Shown here piece after piece: positions 52,562 through 61,646 of a stretch of DNA of 64,000 bases. Origin of the DNA: CAZHGD01 sp964531735 (GTDB lineage: Bacteria; Armatimonadota; UBA10988); NCBI GenBank assembly GCA_964531735.1, contig CAZHGD010000001.1, positions 1 to 64,000 of the forward strand, given 5' to 3'. Numbering within the stretch: the first letter of the stretch is position 1; the number at the start of each line of letters is the position of its first letter. The notes beneath the pieces are model-generated. The model saw only the letters and a program-made list of their open reading frames with translations, was not told where the DNA came from and ran no database searches. The translations under genes and the position numbers were made by a program.

Positions 52562-54643
52562 TCACTCATCTTCGGGCAGCGGCACCAGCCGATCGGCCCC
52601 AGCTTCTCTGTACCATAGTAGCAGAAGGCGCTCGGGGTACGCCCGGCGGATCGCCGCCAACTGCGACCGGCCGTTCTGGTCCAGTTCACGGACCACCAAC
52701 ACCGGCCCGTCCAGACCCGGCGGATTGAGCGAGAACGAAATGCCGTAGTCGGGCACGACCTGACCCGGCCCCGTCACCTGCATGTGGCGCACCACCACGC
52801 ACGGTCGCCCGCCGGACACCGACCGCGCCATCGGCACGATCCGCGCCTCGGCGGCCTCGCGCCCGCGCGCATCATAGTAGGTGGTCTGCAACTCCAGCGG
52901 CAGCCAGGCCAGCCCGGCGGTGAGCGCCGCCAGCAGCATGGTGTCGCGCACGCGCGGCCCGCCGTGCGGGCCGACCCAAGCGGCCACCAGGTGCGCGCCC
53001 TTGGCGGTGAACAGCGCCAGCGCCGGCAGCAGCGGGTGCAGCACTCGCGGACCATAGGCCACGCAGTGGTACCAGTAGGCGACGTAGGCCGCCAGCAGCA
53101 GTGCGCCGTAGGCGCCCCACAGCCGGTCGGCCTCACTCCAGCGGCCACGCACGCCGAACACCAGTGCCAGCAACAGCGAACCGCAGGCCCAGCCGAGGCC
53201 GTAGCGATTGAGCTCCCAAGCATTGTAGTTGACGTTCCACAGCCCTTCGAGCACGCTGTGGCCGGGCCCGAGCGAGTGGTCCCAGACCAGCCCGCGGTCC
53301 GGACCGAAGCCGGGTCGGTTGACCGGCGCGCCGTAGACCTGGGTGTACCAGCGCTCGACGGGCGTCACCCGCGCCGAACCGGTCTTGGTGAGGTTGTCGA
53401 CGGTCGCTAGACCAAGGCCGGGCACCGCGCCGAGGACCACCAGCAGCGGCAGCCAGGCCGGCACTCGGCGGCGCGCCACGGCGGCGCCCAGGTGTCCGGC
53501 GACGACCAGGCCGAGCAGCACGCCCTCGACATACCGCGTGGCGCAGCAGGCGCCGACAGCCAAGCCGGCGAGCAGTGCGGCGCCGGCCGAGGGCGCTCGG
53601 GCGCACTTCAGACTGGCGCCCAGCGCGATGACGATCCACAAGAGCGTGGCCGGGTGCGCGAAGAACGCGGCGCCCTGGATGAGGTAGAACGGCGAGGCGA
53701 CCAGGAGCGCCAGGGCGGCGATGGCCACGCCGCGGTCCTCCTCGGCGCTGGTCTGCCGCCACCACAGCCAGGCGGCGAGGGCCGAGACGATGGTGTTGAC
53801 CAGCCACGGCGCGCCGGCCTTGACGCCGATGGCCAGCAACAGCGGCCAACCGGGCGGGAAGAGGCCGTAGGTGCGGCCACCGTCGTCCATGAACACCCAG
53901 GCGAACCGCGCATCGAACGCGCCGGGCACCGGCGGTGCCGGCAGCGTCAGCCGGCCGAGTGAGAGCGTCTTGGCCTGGAACAGGTAGGCAATCTCGTCTT
54001 CCACGTGGGGCAGCGGGCCGATGGCGTAACGAGCGATCGCCGCGGTCAACGCCGCGCCGGCGAGGACCAGGGCCAGTGGCAGCCAGGGCGGCGCCTCTGG
54101 CCACGTGCGCGGCGGCAGCTGCTTCGCCGCGGCCACCAGCAGCAGGCCGGCCAGCGGGGTGGCCAGCAGCGGCCACAGTCCGCGGAAGACGAACTGCGGG
54201 TCACCGTGCCATTCAGCGCCGTTGCACCAGCGTGCCGTGGCGTACAGCCAGGCCAGCGCCAGCACCGCCGCCGGCCAGCCGCGCAGTTGCGCCCAGACGC
54301 GCGCCAACCAAGGTCCGCGCGCCGCGGGCAGTGCCGCGGCACAGGCCGCGCCGAACCCCAGCGACAAGCCCACGACCCAGCCGGGCCGCTGCGCCAGGGC
54401 CGTGTAGTTCAGGTGGTGGAACCAGACCAGGCAGGTGGCCCCGGCCAGACCGGCAAACCAGCGCACCGCGGCAACGCCCGAGGTGCGGCGAGCCACACCA
54501 GTGGCCATCACGCCCAGCACGCCGAGGACCAGCAGGTACCAGCTCAGCGGCGACCAGTCGAGACCAGCGACGCCGAGCGCCAGGCACAGTCCGAGCCACA
54601 GCCCGAGCCCGGCCTTGGCGGCCAGCCGGTGACCGGCGGTCAT
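52562..54643 (-). CDS. GT-C-like polytopic membrane protein (GT39-like)
   Basis: Polytopic membrane protein of 693 aa. A long N-terminal membrane region precedes an outer-loop acidic motif (LPHVEDEIAYLFQAKTLSLG) and a segment similar to GT39 (FPPGWPLLLAIGV). The C-terminal soluble portion is about 130 residues and has Arg/Asp-rich strands. The ATG overlaps the stop of the upstream gene by 4 bp. Probably a polyprenyl-phosphate-dependent sugar transferase, but the acceptor is unknown. Confidence 0.78.
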   Translation of the reverse strand: MTAGHRLAAKAGLGLWLGLCLALGVAGLDWSPLSWYLLVLGVLGVMATGVARRTSGVAAVRWFAGLAGATCLVWFHHLNYTALAQRPGWVVGLSLGFGAACAAALPAARGPWLARVWAQLRGWPAAVLALAWLYATARWCNGAEWHGDPQFVFRGLWPLLATPLAGLLLVAAAKQLPPRTWPEAPPWLPLALVLAGAALTAAIARYAIGPLPHVEDEIAYLFQAKTLSLGRLTLPAPPVPGAFDARFAWVFMDDGGRTYGLFPPGWPLLLAIGVKAGAPWLVNTIVSALAAWLWWRQTSAEEDRGVAIAALALLVASPFYLIQGAAFFAHPATLLWIVIALGASLKCARAPSAGAALLAGLAVGACCATRYVEGVLLGLVVAGHLGAAVARRRVPAWLPLLVVLGAVPGLGLATVDNLTKTGSARVTPVERWYTQVYGAPVNRPGFGPDRGLVWDHSLGPGHSVLEGLWNVNYNAWELNRYGLGWACGSLLLALVFGVRGRWSEADRLWGAYGALLLAAYVAYWYHCVAYGPRVLHPLLPALALFTAKGAHLVAAWVGPHGGPRVRDTMLLAALTAGLAWLPLELQTTYYDARGREAAEARIVPMARSVSGGRPCVVVRHMQVTGPGQVVPDYGISFSLNPPGLDGPVLVVRELDQNGRSQLAAIRRAYPERLLLLWYREAGADRLVPLPEDE

Positions 54644-55599
54644 ACGGGCACACCACCGTTGCCGGCGTCGGGCAACGCAAGGTCGGGGAACAGCCGGCGC
54701 AACGCCAGCGCCAGGATGGTCGGCGCCAGCGGCAGGAAGTAGCGTGTCTCGCCCAGCAGGCCGACGCCGAGGTGGACGACCAGGAAGACCGGCACCAAGA
54801 CCACACTGCGGCGCAGGAACGCCGGTTGCGCACGCAGGCCACCGAGCGCCAGCGGCCACAGCGCGCCGAACACCAGCACGGCGCGGAACGAGCCGGCGCG
54901 CGTCAGGTTGGCCGGCACGTTCACCGCGGGCGTGACCAGGTCGGTGAACGACTCCCGCGGCCCGTACCAGCCGTGCAGGCCGGCGTAGACCAGCACCGTC
55001 ACGGCCACCAGCCCACCGACGCAAAGCCCGTACGAGCGTTCCCGGCGCTCGTCGAGGCGCACCATCGCGGCCAGCAACGCCACCAGGCCGATGGTCTCGC
55101 GGTTGAGCATGCCGACGGCGACCAGCAGCACGAGCCAGCCGTCGCGGCGGCTGCGCAGCAGTTCGCCCGCGGCCACGAACAGCAGCAAGTTGAGCGGATC
55201 GGTCGGCTGGAAGCCGGTGCCGATCATCGAGAACGGCAGCACCGCGGCCAAGGCGAGCCCGCCGATCAGGCAGGCCGCTTCGGTCAGCCAGGCCCGCAGG
55301 AACTGGTGGAGCACCAGCAGCGCCAGGTACCAGCACGCGGCCCGCTGAGCCAGGTAGGCCACCTTCAGCGGCACGCCGCAACGGTGCGCCGCCTCGCACA
55401 GCCAGGGCACCAGCGGCCGGAACTGATGCGGATAGGCGGCCGTGCCGCCAACGACCTGCTGATGGATCGTCTCGGCCACGCTGGGCGGCGCCCAGACCGG
55501 CTTCTCCAGTTCCCAGGCCACCCAGCTCGCGGCGAGCGCGAACCCGAGGTAGACCCAGACCAGGCTGTTGCGTGGGCGCAGCGCCATGGCGACGTTCAC
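54640..55599 (-). CDS. Polytopic membrane protein of the glycosylation operon
   Basis: Membrane protein of 319 aa. It starts at a GTG (55599) that overlaps the stop of the upstream gene by 4 bp; an ATG 12 bases downstream is an alternative. Visible motifs are FRPLVPWL near residue 60, GFQPTDPLNLLL, LNRETIGL and GETRYFLPLAP. These patterns occur in membrane proteins of exopolysaccharide loci, perhaps EpsG- or GT-like, but no domain can be assigned. The small size is unlike the YfhO-like proteins. Confidence 0.7.
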   Translation of the reverse strand: MNVAMALRPRNSLVWVYLGFALAASWVAWELEKPVWAPPSVAETIHQQVVGGTAAYPHQFRPLVPWLCEAAHRCGVPLKVAYLAQRAACWYLALLVLHQFLRAWLTEAACLIGGLALAAVLPFSMIGTGFQPTDPLNLLLFVAAGELLRSRRDGWLVLLVAVGMLNRETIGLVALLAAMVRLDERRERSYGLCVGGLVAVTVLVYAGLHGWYGPRESFTDLVTPAVNVPANLTRAGSFRAVLVFGALWPLALGGLRAQPAFLRRSVVLVPVFLVVHLGVGLLGETRYFLPLAPTILALALRRLFPDLALPDAGNGGVPV

Positions 55600-57020
55600 C
55601 GGTCCCGGCGAGCCGCCAGCCACGGCCCGCGTGCCTTATCGTAACCGAACAGCGCCACCGGCGCCGGTAGTGCCGCCGGATCCGCCGGCCAGGCGTTGAG
55701 CCGTGTCAGCGTCACCGGCGTGCGGCTGACCTGCGGGTAGCCTTCCCAGCCCCACCAGGTGCCGCCCGCCGGCGTCTCCTCCGGGGTGATGACCAGCACG
55801 AGGTGCGTGCCCGGCGGCAGCGCCGCGCGGTCGAACACCGCGAAATCGCGCCGCAGGCGCTCCGAGGCATCCTGCCAGTGGGTGCGCTCGTCGAACTGGA
55901 TGCGCTGGACGCACCAGCCGCACCAGAGCACCAGTAGCGCCGCGAGCAGCACCGGCGTCAGCACCAGCGGTTGCCCGCGATAGCGGCGGAACAGCGCCGC
56001 CAGGCCCACGGCCACCAGGCCCATCGCGGGCACCGTGGCGGCGTAGAGGTAGTGTGACGGCAGGCACCGTGGCGTGGTGGACGGCAGGAGCGTGTAGGGC
56101 AGCGGCTGCACCAGCACCCACACCGCCAGCCAGCGTGCCGGGCCGCGCGCCGCCACGGCGGTGAGCGCCACCGCGGCGGTCACCAGCCAGGCCAGCGGCA
56201 GCCAGGCGGCCGGTGCCTGCACCACGCGGTCGAGGAACACCGGCACGATGTCGCTGCCGAACGCGGCCGCCACCAACGCCGGCCAACTGCGCAGCAGGTG
56301 CCCGCCCAGTGCCGCCTGTTGGTAGTCGCCCGGCGCCTTGCCGAGCACGCGCCACAACACGTAGAGGGCCAGGAGCGCGGCTCCGGCGGCCCAGTCGCGG
56401 TCACGATGGCGCGCCGGCGCGGGACCGAGCCGGTCGGCGGCCAGCAGGACCAGGAAGATGGGCGCCAGGCTCTCCTTGATGAGGCAACCGGCCGCCACGG
56501 CCAGCGCGGCCAGCCACGGCCGCGGCTGCGCCAGGAGTAGCAGCAGGGCCACCGCCAGCAGCAGCGACTCGTTGAGGTTGGAGATCCAGCAGACGGCGTT
56601 GCGCCCGCCGTAAGCGCACCAGAACAGCGCCGCCCCGACGGCCGCGGTGGGTGCCTGGCCCAGTTGCCGGCGGAACAGCGCGAAGACCAGCGCGCCGTTG
56701 AGCACGTGCAGCAGCAGCAGGCAGACGTAGTACGGCGCCGGGTCGGTGCCGCAGACGCTGACCAGACCGGCCCACACGGCGTTGCCCAACGGCCGGCGCA
56801 TGGCGCCCAGGTAGAGGCGGTAGACGTCGTGCTGGTGCCACAGCAGCGAGGGCCGCGAGGCGAGGGTGCGGCCGACCAGTAGGTAAGCGTAGTCGTCGCA
56901 GACGAACGCGTTGTCCAGCACCGGCGCATAGGCCCAGAGCGCGCCGACCAGCCCGCTGGTCAGCAGGACGATGGTCAAGGCGCGTGGCGCGAAGGCACTG
57001 CTGAGCCGGCCGGCGGTCAT
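55596..57020 (-). CDS. GT-C-like polytopic membrane protein, first gene of the glycosylation operon
   Basis: Polytopic membrane protein of 474 aa. The first outer loop carries an acidic pair (AFVCDDYAYLLVGRTL), typical of GT-C transferases, followed by repeats of hydrophobic segments and a short C-terminal soluble part (GTHLVLVITPEETPAGGTWW). The ATG at 57020 has only a weak AGG upstream, but the frame further upstream lacks hydrophobic character. A candidate -10 element lies 26 bp upstream. It is followed by nine more genes, nearly all with overlapping or abutting stops and starts. Confidence 0.75.
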   Translation of the reverse strand: MTAGRLSSAFAPRALTIVLLTSGLVGALWAYAPVLDNAFVCDDYAYLLVGRTLASRPSLLWHQHDVYRLYLGAMRRPLGNAVWAGLVSVCGTDPAPYYVCLLLLHVLNGALVFALFRRQLGQAPTAAVGAALFWCAYGGRNAVCWISNLNESLLLAVALLLLLAQPRPWLAALAVAAGCLIKESLAPIFLVLLAADRLGPAPARHRDRDWAAGAALLALYVLWRVLGKAPGDYQQAALGGHLLRSWPALVAAAFGSDIVPVFLDRVVQAPAAWLPLAWLVTAAVALTAVAARGPARWLAVWVLVQPLPYTLLPSTTPRCLPSHYLYAATVPAMGLVAVGLAALFRRYRGQPLVLTPVLLAALLVLWCGWCVQRIQFDERTHWQDASERLRRDFAVFDRAALPPGTHLVLVITPEETPAGGTWWGWEGYPQVSRTPVTLTRLNAWPADPAALPAPVALFGYDKARGPWLAARRDR

Positions 57021-57045
57021 CGGAACTGGGCTTACCTCGCAGCGC

Positions 57046-57051
57046 AGTATA
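57046..57051 (-). promoter_or_regulatory. Candidate -10 element of the glycosylation operon
   Basis: On the minus strand this reads TATACT, one base from the consensus, 26 bp before the ATG of the first operon gene. No clear -35 is found at 16-18 bp. Rare A/T-rich motif in an otherwise very GC-rich gap between divergent genes. Confidence 0.35.
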
Positions 57052-57110
57052 CCCGAAGCGCTCCAAGGTTGCCGGCCATCGGCGGCGAAGTGCTTCGCGG
57101 AGGCGACAGG

Positions 57111-57587
57111 ATGGCGATTGAGATCCGCAAGTACGCAGCGACCGACCGCGAGGCGATGAAACGCATCACCACCGAGGCGTTCCCGAAGGCGAGCATCGAC
57201 AAGCTGATCGAGGACCGCTACGGCGTGCGCCATGACACGCCCTGGTGGCACCGCAAGTGCGCGCAGATCGACGCCGACTGCGATGCCAACCCGGCGGGCA
57301 TTTTCGTCGCGACCGACGAGCGCGGCGCGATCGTCGCCTACATCACCACGCGCCTGGTGGCCGAGACGAAGATGGGCTGGATCCCCAATCTCGCGGTGAC
57401 GCCGGCCTGCCAGGGCCAGGGCATCGGCCGCAAGCTGATCGCCGTGGCCCTGGAGTACTTCCGCGCCGCAGGCATGACCACCGCCAAGATCGAGACCCTG
57501 GCGACCAACGAAGTGGGTAACCACCTGTACCCGTCGATGGGCTTCGAAGAGCTGGTGCGGCAGGTCCACTTCGTGATGGAGCTGTGA
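57111..57587 (+). CDS. GNAT family N-acetyltransferase
   Basis: Protein of 158 aa starting at ATG 57111 after GGAGG. Acetyl-CoA-binding motif A: NLAVTPACQGQGIGRKLIAV. The last strand and helix (KIETLATNEVGNHLYPSMGF) complete the fold. Substrate unknown. The ATG at 57069 is in frame but lacks a better ribosome site. It is divergent from the glycosylation operon. Confidence 0.9.
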   Translation: MAIEIRKYAATDREAMKRITTEAFPKASIDKLIEDRYGVRHDTPWWHRKCAQIDADCDANPAGIFVATDERGAIVAYITTRLVAETKMGWIPNLAVTPACQGQGIGRKLIAVALEYFRAAGMTTAKIETLATNEVGNHLYPSMGFEELVRQVHFVMEL

Positions 57588-57618
57588 GACGCGCCGGCGC
57601 GTGACCTGGAGAGCTGCC

Positions 57619-60093
57619 ATGACCACCCAGCGCACATCGCTCGGGCCGAGCGCCGGGGCCTGGTTGGTGTGGTGCGGTCTGCTCTGGGCGCTGCCGGCCG
57701 GCGCCGAGCCGTGCCTGGTGCGGAATGGCCGCGCCGAGGCGGAGATCGTGATTGCGCCGGCTCCGGCCCGCCTGGCCAAGCTGGCTGCGAGCGAGCTCCA
57801 GCACTACGTGGCCAAGCTCAGCGGCGCGACGCTGCCGGTGGTCACCGCGCCCACTGCCGGCTGCCCGGTGCAGGTCTACGTCGGGCGCAGCGAGCACACC
57901 GACCGGCTGCGAGTGACCGACGACGGTCTCCTCTACGGCGCGTTCCGCATGGTGTCCGGACCCAACTGGCTGGTCCTGCTGGGCCGCGACCGTGACTTCG
58001 TGCCGCCCGAGCCCTGGGCGCGCAGCTACGACGACCGCCATCGCGTCACCCGCGAATGGGACGCGTTGACCGGTGAGCGCTGGGGCAACCCCTTCCAGTC
58101 GCTGCACCGCCGCTACAGCCCGGCGCTCGGCATCTGGGAAGGCGACGAGCGCGGCTCGTTCAACGCCGTCAACGAGTTCCTGCGCGGCCTGGGCGTGCGC
58201 TGGTACGCGCCGGGTGACTTGGGCGAGGTGGTGCCCCAGTTGCCCACGATCGCGCTGCCGGCGGTCAACCGTACGGTGCGGCCCGACCTGGCGGTGCGAC
58301 ACCAGTTCCACTACTTCCATGAGTTCTGGACTGCGCGCAAGGGTGATCAGGCGGCCATCGACGACGTGCTCTGGCAACTGCGGCTCGGGCTGTTCGCCTA
58401 TCCCGAAGTCCTGGGTCACACCATCGGTGACGCGTCGGTGCTGACCCTCTGCCGGCCGGAGGTGAAGCAGGCCCATCCCGAGTACTTCGCCCTCTGGGCC
58501 GGCCGGCGGCAGACCGAGCACCTGACGCTGGGCGCGCCGTGCCTCTCGTCGCCCGGCTTCCGGGCGCAGATGGTCAGGTTCGCCGGGGCGCTGTTCGACC
58601 ACTACCACGAGCCGATGGTCAACCTGTCGCCCTCCGACGGGTACGTCTACCTGTGCGAGTGCCCGCTCTGCGCCGGCCGGGCCACGCCCGACCGCGGGCC
58701 GCAGGGCCGGCTGTCCGACTACGTTTGGGACTACGTCGAGCAGGTGGCGCGTGAGCTGTATCGGCGCTGCCCCGACCGCAAGGTGTACAGCACGGCCTAC
58801 AGCGCCTACACACTGCCACCCGAGCGGATCGCTCGGTTCAGCCCCAACCTGGCGGTGGTCGTCTGCCAGAACCGCAGCGCCCTCGGCGACGCGGCGGCAC
58901 GCGACCGTGCCCGCGCGCTGATGCAGGCCTGGCAGGCCAAGCTGCCGTCGGGTGAGCTATACATCTGGGACTACTACCTCCACGCGCGCCCCGACACGGC
59001 CACGGCGGGTGTCCCGGTCTACTACCCGCACACCATCGCCGCCGACCTGCGGGCGCTCAAGGGCGTCTCCCGTGGCGACTTCGTCGAGGTCTACCGCAAC
59101 TGGGCGCCGGAGAAGCGGCCGTGGGACGCGCTGGCGGCCAACCACCTCAACTGCTATGTGTCGGCGCGCCTGTACTGGGACGCCAGCCAGGACGTCGACG
59201 CGCTGCTGGCCGACTACTACCAGCGCTACTACGGCCCGGCGCGGCGCGAGATGCAGGCGTATGTCGACTACGCCGAAGCCAACTGGACACGCGCGAACAC
59301 CGAGGTGGCGGTCATCGACCGGTTGTTCGCCCTGCTGGAATCGGCGCGGCGGGCCGCCGGTGACGGTGTCTACGGGCAGCGCGTGGCCGTGCAGACAGCC
59401 TACGTGGCGCGGCTGCAGCAACTCCGCGAGCGCCTGGCCCGCGGGCGCGAGACCACGGCCGAGGTGCGCACGGTGCCGCGCGAGCGCGGTGACCTGCACA
59501 TCGACGGCACGCTGAACGAGCAGTTCTGGCAGCAGTTGGCCGGCTACGCGCTCTGCGAGGTGGAGACCGGGCGCCCGGCGCACCAAGGCACCTGGTTCCG
59601 GGCCGTCTGGGCCGACAACGCGCTCTGCCTCGGCATCCGTTGCCAGGACCGCGACATGGCGCACGTCGCTATTGGCTCGCGCCAACACGGCGATCCGGCC
59701 ATCTGGCTGGGCGACAACGTGGACATCCTCGTGGAGACGCAGACGCATCGGTACTACCAGTTGGCGGTCGGTCCGACCGGCGCAGTGGTCAGCGCCGACC
59801 GCAAGCGTGGCCTCGACACGAGCTGGGTGGCGGGCGCCGAGGTCGCCGCGACTCAGGACGACGACGGCTGGACCATCGAGCTGCGCCTGCCGGTGAACGG
59901 CGAGGCCGACCCCAACCCCGACCCGGTGCGGGGCCTGGCGGGCCGGCGGCCGACGCGCACCTACCCGTGGTTCATCAACGTCTGCCGGCAGCGCGTGCGC
60001 AGCGGCCGGCCGCCGGAGTTGACCGCCTTTGCGCCCACCGGCCGGCCAGAGTTCCACCATCCGCTCTCGTTCGCGTTGCTCTGGGTGCCGTGA
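57619..60093 (+). CDS. Exported DUF4838-like protein with C-terminal CBM9-like domain
   Basis: Exported protein of 824 aa. The ATG at 57619 follows GGAGAG. A twin-part leader (SLGPSAGAWLVWCGLLWALP then AGA) ends near residue 29. The N-terminal segment (RLAKLAASELQHYVAKLSGA) matches the GH20/GH67-type N-domain that precedes DUF4838. The DUF4838 barrel follows, with NLSPSDGYVYLCECPLCAG and a run near YIWDYYLH. A C-terminal CBM9-like domain starts near 650 (HIDGTLNEQFWQQLAGYAL). Cys-x2-Cys in ECPLC may bind metal. Substrate unknown; common in polysaccharide-degrading bacteria. Confidence 0.82.
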   Translation: MTTQRTSLGPSAGAWLVWCGLLWALPAGAEPCLVRNGRAEAEIVIAPAPARLAKLAASELQHYVAKLSGATLPVVTAPTAGCPVQVYVGRSEHTDRLRVTDDGLLYGAFRMVSGPNWLVLLGRDRDFVPPEPWARSYDDRHRVTREWDALTGERWGNPFQSLHRRYSPALGIWEGDERGSFNAVNEFLRGLGVRWYAPGDLGEVVPQLPTIALPAVNRTVRPDLAVRHQFHYFHEFWTARKGDQAAIDDVLWQLRLGLFAYPEVLGHTIGDASVLTLCRPEVKQAHPEYFALWAGRRQTEHLTLGAPCLSSPGFRAQMVRFAGALFDHYHEPMVNLSPSDGYVYLCECPLCAGRATPDRGPQGRLSDYVWDYVEQVARELYRRCPDRKVYSTAYSAYTLPPERIARFSPNLAVVVCQNRSALGDAAARDRARALMQAWQAKLPSGELYIWDYYLHARPDTATAGVPVYYPHTIAADLRALKGVSRGDFVEVYRNWAPEKRPWDALAANHLNCYVSARLYWDASQDVDALLADYYQRYYGPARREMQAYVDYAEANWTRANTEVAVIDRLFALLESARRAAGDGVYGQRVAVQTAYVARLQQLRERLARGRETTAEVRTVPRERGDLHIDGTLNEQFWQQLAGYALCEVETGRPAHQGTWFRAVWADNALCLGIRCQDRDMAHVAIGSRQHGDPAIWLGDNVDILVETQTHRYYQLAVGPTGAVVSADRKRGLDTSWVAGAEVAATQDDDGWTIELRLPVNGEADPNPDPVRGLAGRRPTRTYPWFINVCRQRVRSGRPPELTAFAPTGRPEFHHPLSFALLWVP

Positions 60094-60116
60094 GCACGAC
60101 GCCGAGGAGGCCGACC

Positions 60117-61001
60117 ATGCGGCGATGGCCTGTGGCGCTGCTGCTGTGGCTGCTCTCGGGTGGCCTGGCGGCCACGCCGGCCGACTATCCGGCGTCGCGT
60201 CGCGCGGCCGTGGCGCTCCTGGACGCCGGCCGGTTGCCCGAGGCGCTGGCCGCCTTGCTCAAGCTGGCCGAGGCGAACTTGAGCGAGGGGCAGCGCTCGG
60301 ATGCGCTCGACCTGGCCGCGCGCTGCGCGGCAACGCTGAAGCAGGAGGCGCAGGCGCTCGAACTGGCGCGGCGGATCCCGTCACCGCCCGTGGCGCGCAC
60401 CTGCCAGATGCGGCTGCTGGCCGGCCAGCGCCAATGGCCGGCCGTGATCGGCCAGTTCGGCGCCGACGACTTCGCCACTTGGCCCGAGTACCTGGCCGCC
60501 GAGGCGCACTTTCTGCGCGGGCAGGCGCACGCTGCCGTTCGTGACGGAGCCCGCGCCGCCGCCGACCTCGAGGCGGCGACGCAGCTCCTGACTGAGGCGA
60601 ACGCGCTCGGTCTGGCCCTGATTGCCCTTGGCCACGCCTGTCGTGACCTGCTGCACGACGATCCGCGGGCTCTCGCCGCCTACCGCCAGGTACACCGCAC
60701 GAGCAACGTCTACAAGCGCTGTGAAGCCGCGCTCGGCGCGTCGGAGTTGCTGCGCCGTCAGGGCCGGCTGCCGGAGGCTTTGGCCGAGCTGGAGCGGGTG
60801 CCGTTGGCCGAGATCACGGTTGCCTTCTGGCGGGTCTCGCTGCTCATGGGCTACGGCACGGTGCTCCGGCAGCAAGGCCGCACCGACGAGGCGCTGGCCC
60901 GGTACCGCGCCGCGTTGCAGGTACCGGACATACCCCGTGGGCACCAGGCGGCCTGTGAGCAGGCCATCAAAGAGATGGCTGCCGTGCCCGCGAGACCGTG
61001 A
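60117..61001 (+). CDS. Exported TPR protein
   Basis: Protein of 294 aa starting at ATG 60117 after GAGGAGG. The signal peptide is MRRWPVALLLWLLSGGLAA. The rest is TPR-like helices (ALLDAGRLPEALAALLKLAE, YKRCEAALGASELLRRQGRL). It lies 23 bp downstream of the DUF4838-like gene and is likely cotranscribed. Scaffold or periplasmic role likely. It is a separate family from the TPR protein at 16751. Confidence 0.78.
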   Translation: MRRWPVALLLWLLSGGLAATPADYPASRRAAVALLDAGRLPEALAALLKLAEANLSEGQRSDALDLAARCAATLKQEAQALELARRIPSPPVARTCQMRLLAGQRQWPAVIGQFGADDFATWPEYLAAEAHFLRGQAHAAVRDGARAAADLEAATQLLTEANALGLALIALGHACRDLLHDDPRALAAYRQVHRTSNVYKRCEAALGASELLRRQGRLPEALAELERVPLAEITVAFWRVSLLMGYGTVLRQQGRTDEALARYRAALQVPDIPRGHQAACEQAIKEMAAVPARP

Positions 61002-61133
61002 GCCCCAGTGGGCACAAGCCGCGGGAGGTCCGGGTTGACTCGCCCGGTCCCACCGGCTACACCGGATCTTGAGCCGGCCGCGCGCCGACGTGGCCGGTGA
61101 AGGTCGGTGCTGGCGTGGGCCAGGAGCGAGCCG

Positions 61134-61631
61134 ATGAGCGCTGCTCTCGTGCGCGTCGGAGGGTTCGAGCGCGATGAGGCCGGGCGCGACGACGGCTGGC
61201 CGTCGTTCAGTCGGCAGGTCTGGCCGGTGCTGTGGCAAGCCGTCTGGGGCGGCAGTGCGGTGTTTGCGGCCGCCGCGGCCGTCGAACAGTGGGGCAGTTG
61301 GGTCGGCCGCGGCGAGGTGCGGCACGAGGGCCAGGCACCGGTGGTCGAACTGCGTGGGCTGGCCGAGGGCGACCTGCATCCGCTGACGCTCTGCGGCTGC
61401 CCGCTGGGCGTCTACTACGCCCTGGATGGCCGTTGGCCAGCGTCAGCACCGCTGCGCGAGCTCTACCCGGTCTGGCGGTGGCGCGACTGGTCGCTGCCCT
61501 CGCTGGCGAGGGCCTACGGCGACGACAAGGTGGCGGCGCTGGCGTACCTGGTGGCCCAGGCGGACGCACCGACCTGGTACTGCGTGGGCTTTGACGCCGA
61601 CAGCGCGATGTTCGTCCGTGCCCGGGCCTGA
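61134..61631 (+). CDS. Hypothetical protein
   Basis: Possible protein of 165 aa, starting at ATG 61134, 7 bases after AGGAG. It has a short hydrophobic stretch (GSAVFAAAAAVEQ) and a Trp-rich segment (YPVWRWRDWSLP), but no recognised domain. It converges with the alpha-galactosidase gene, leaving 15 bp. A good ribosome site supports it being real, but the absence of similarity I can recognise leaves doubt. The gap before it (61002-61133) has a small CCGGG/CCCGG stem and nothing else. Confidence 0.5.
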   Translation: MSAALVRVGGFERDEAGRDDGWPSFSRQVWPVLWQAVWGGSAVFAAAAAVEQWGSWVGRGEVRHEGQAPVVELRGLAEGDLHPLTLCGCPLGVYYALDGRWPASAPLRELYPVWRWRDWSLPSLARAYGDDKVAALAYLVAQADAPTWYCVGFDADSAMFVRARA

Positions 61632-61646
61632 CGGCGCGCCACCCGG

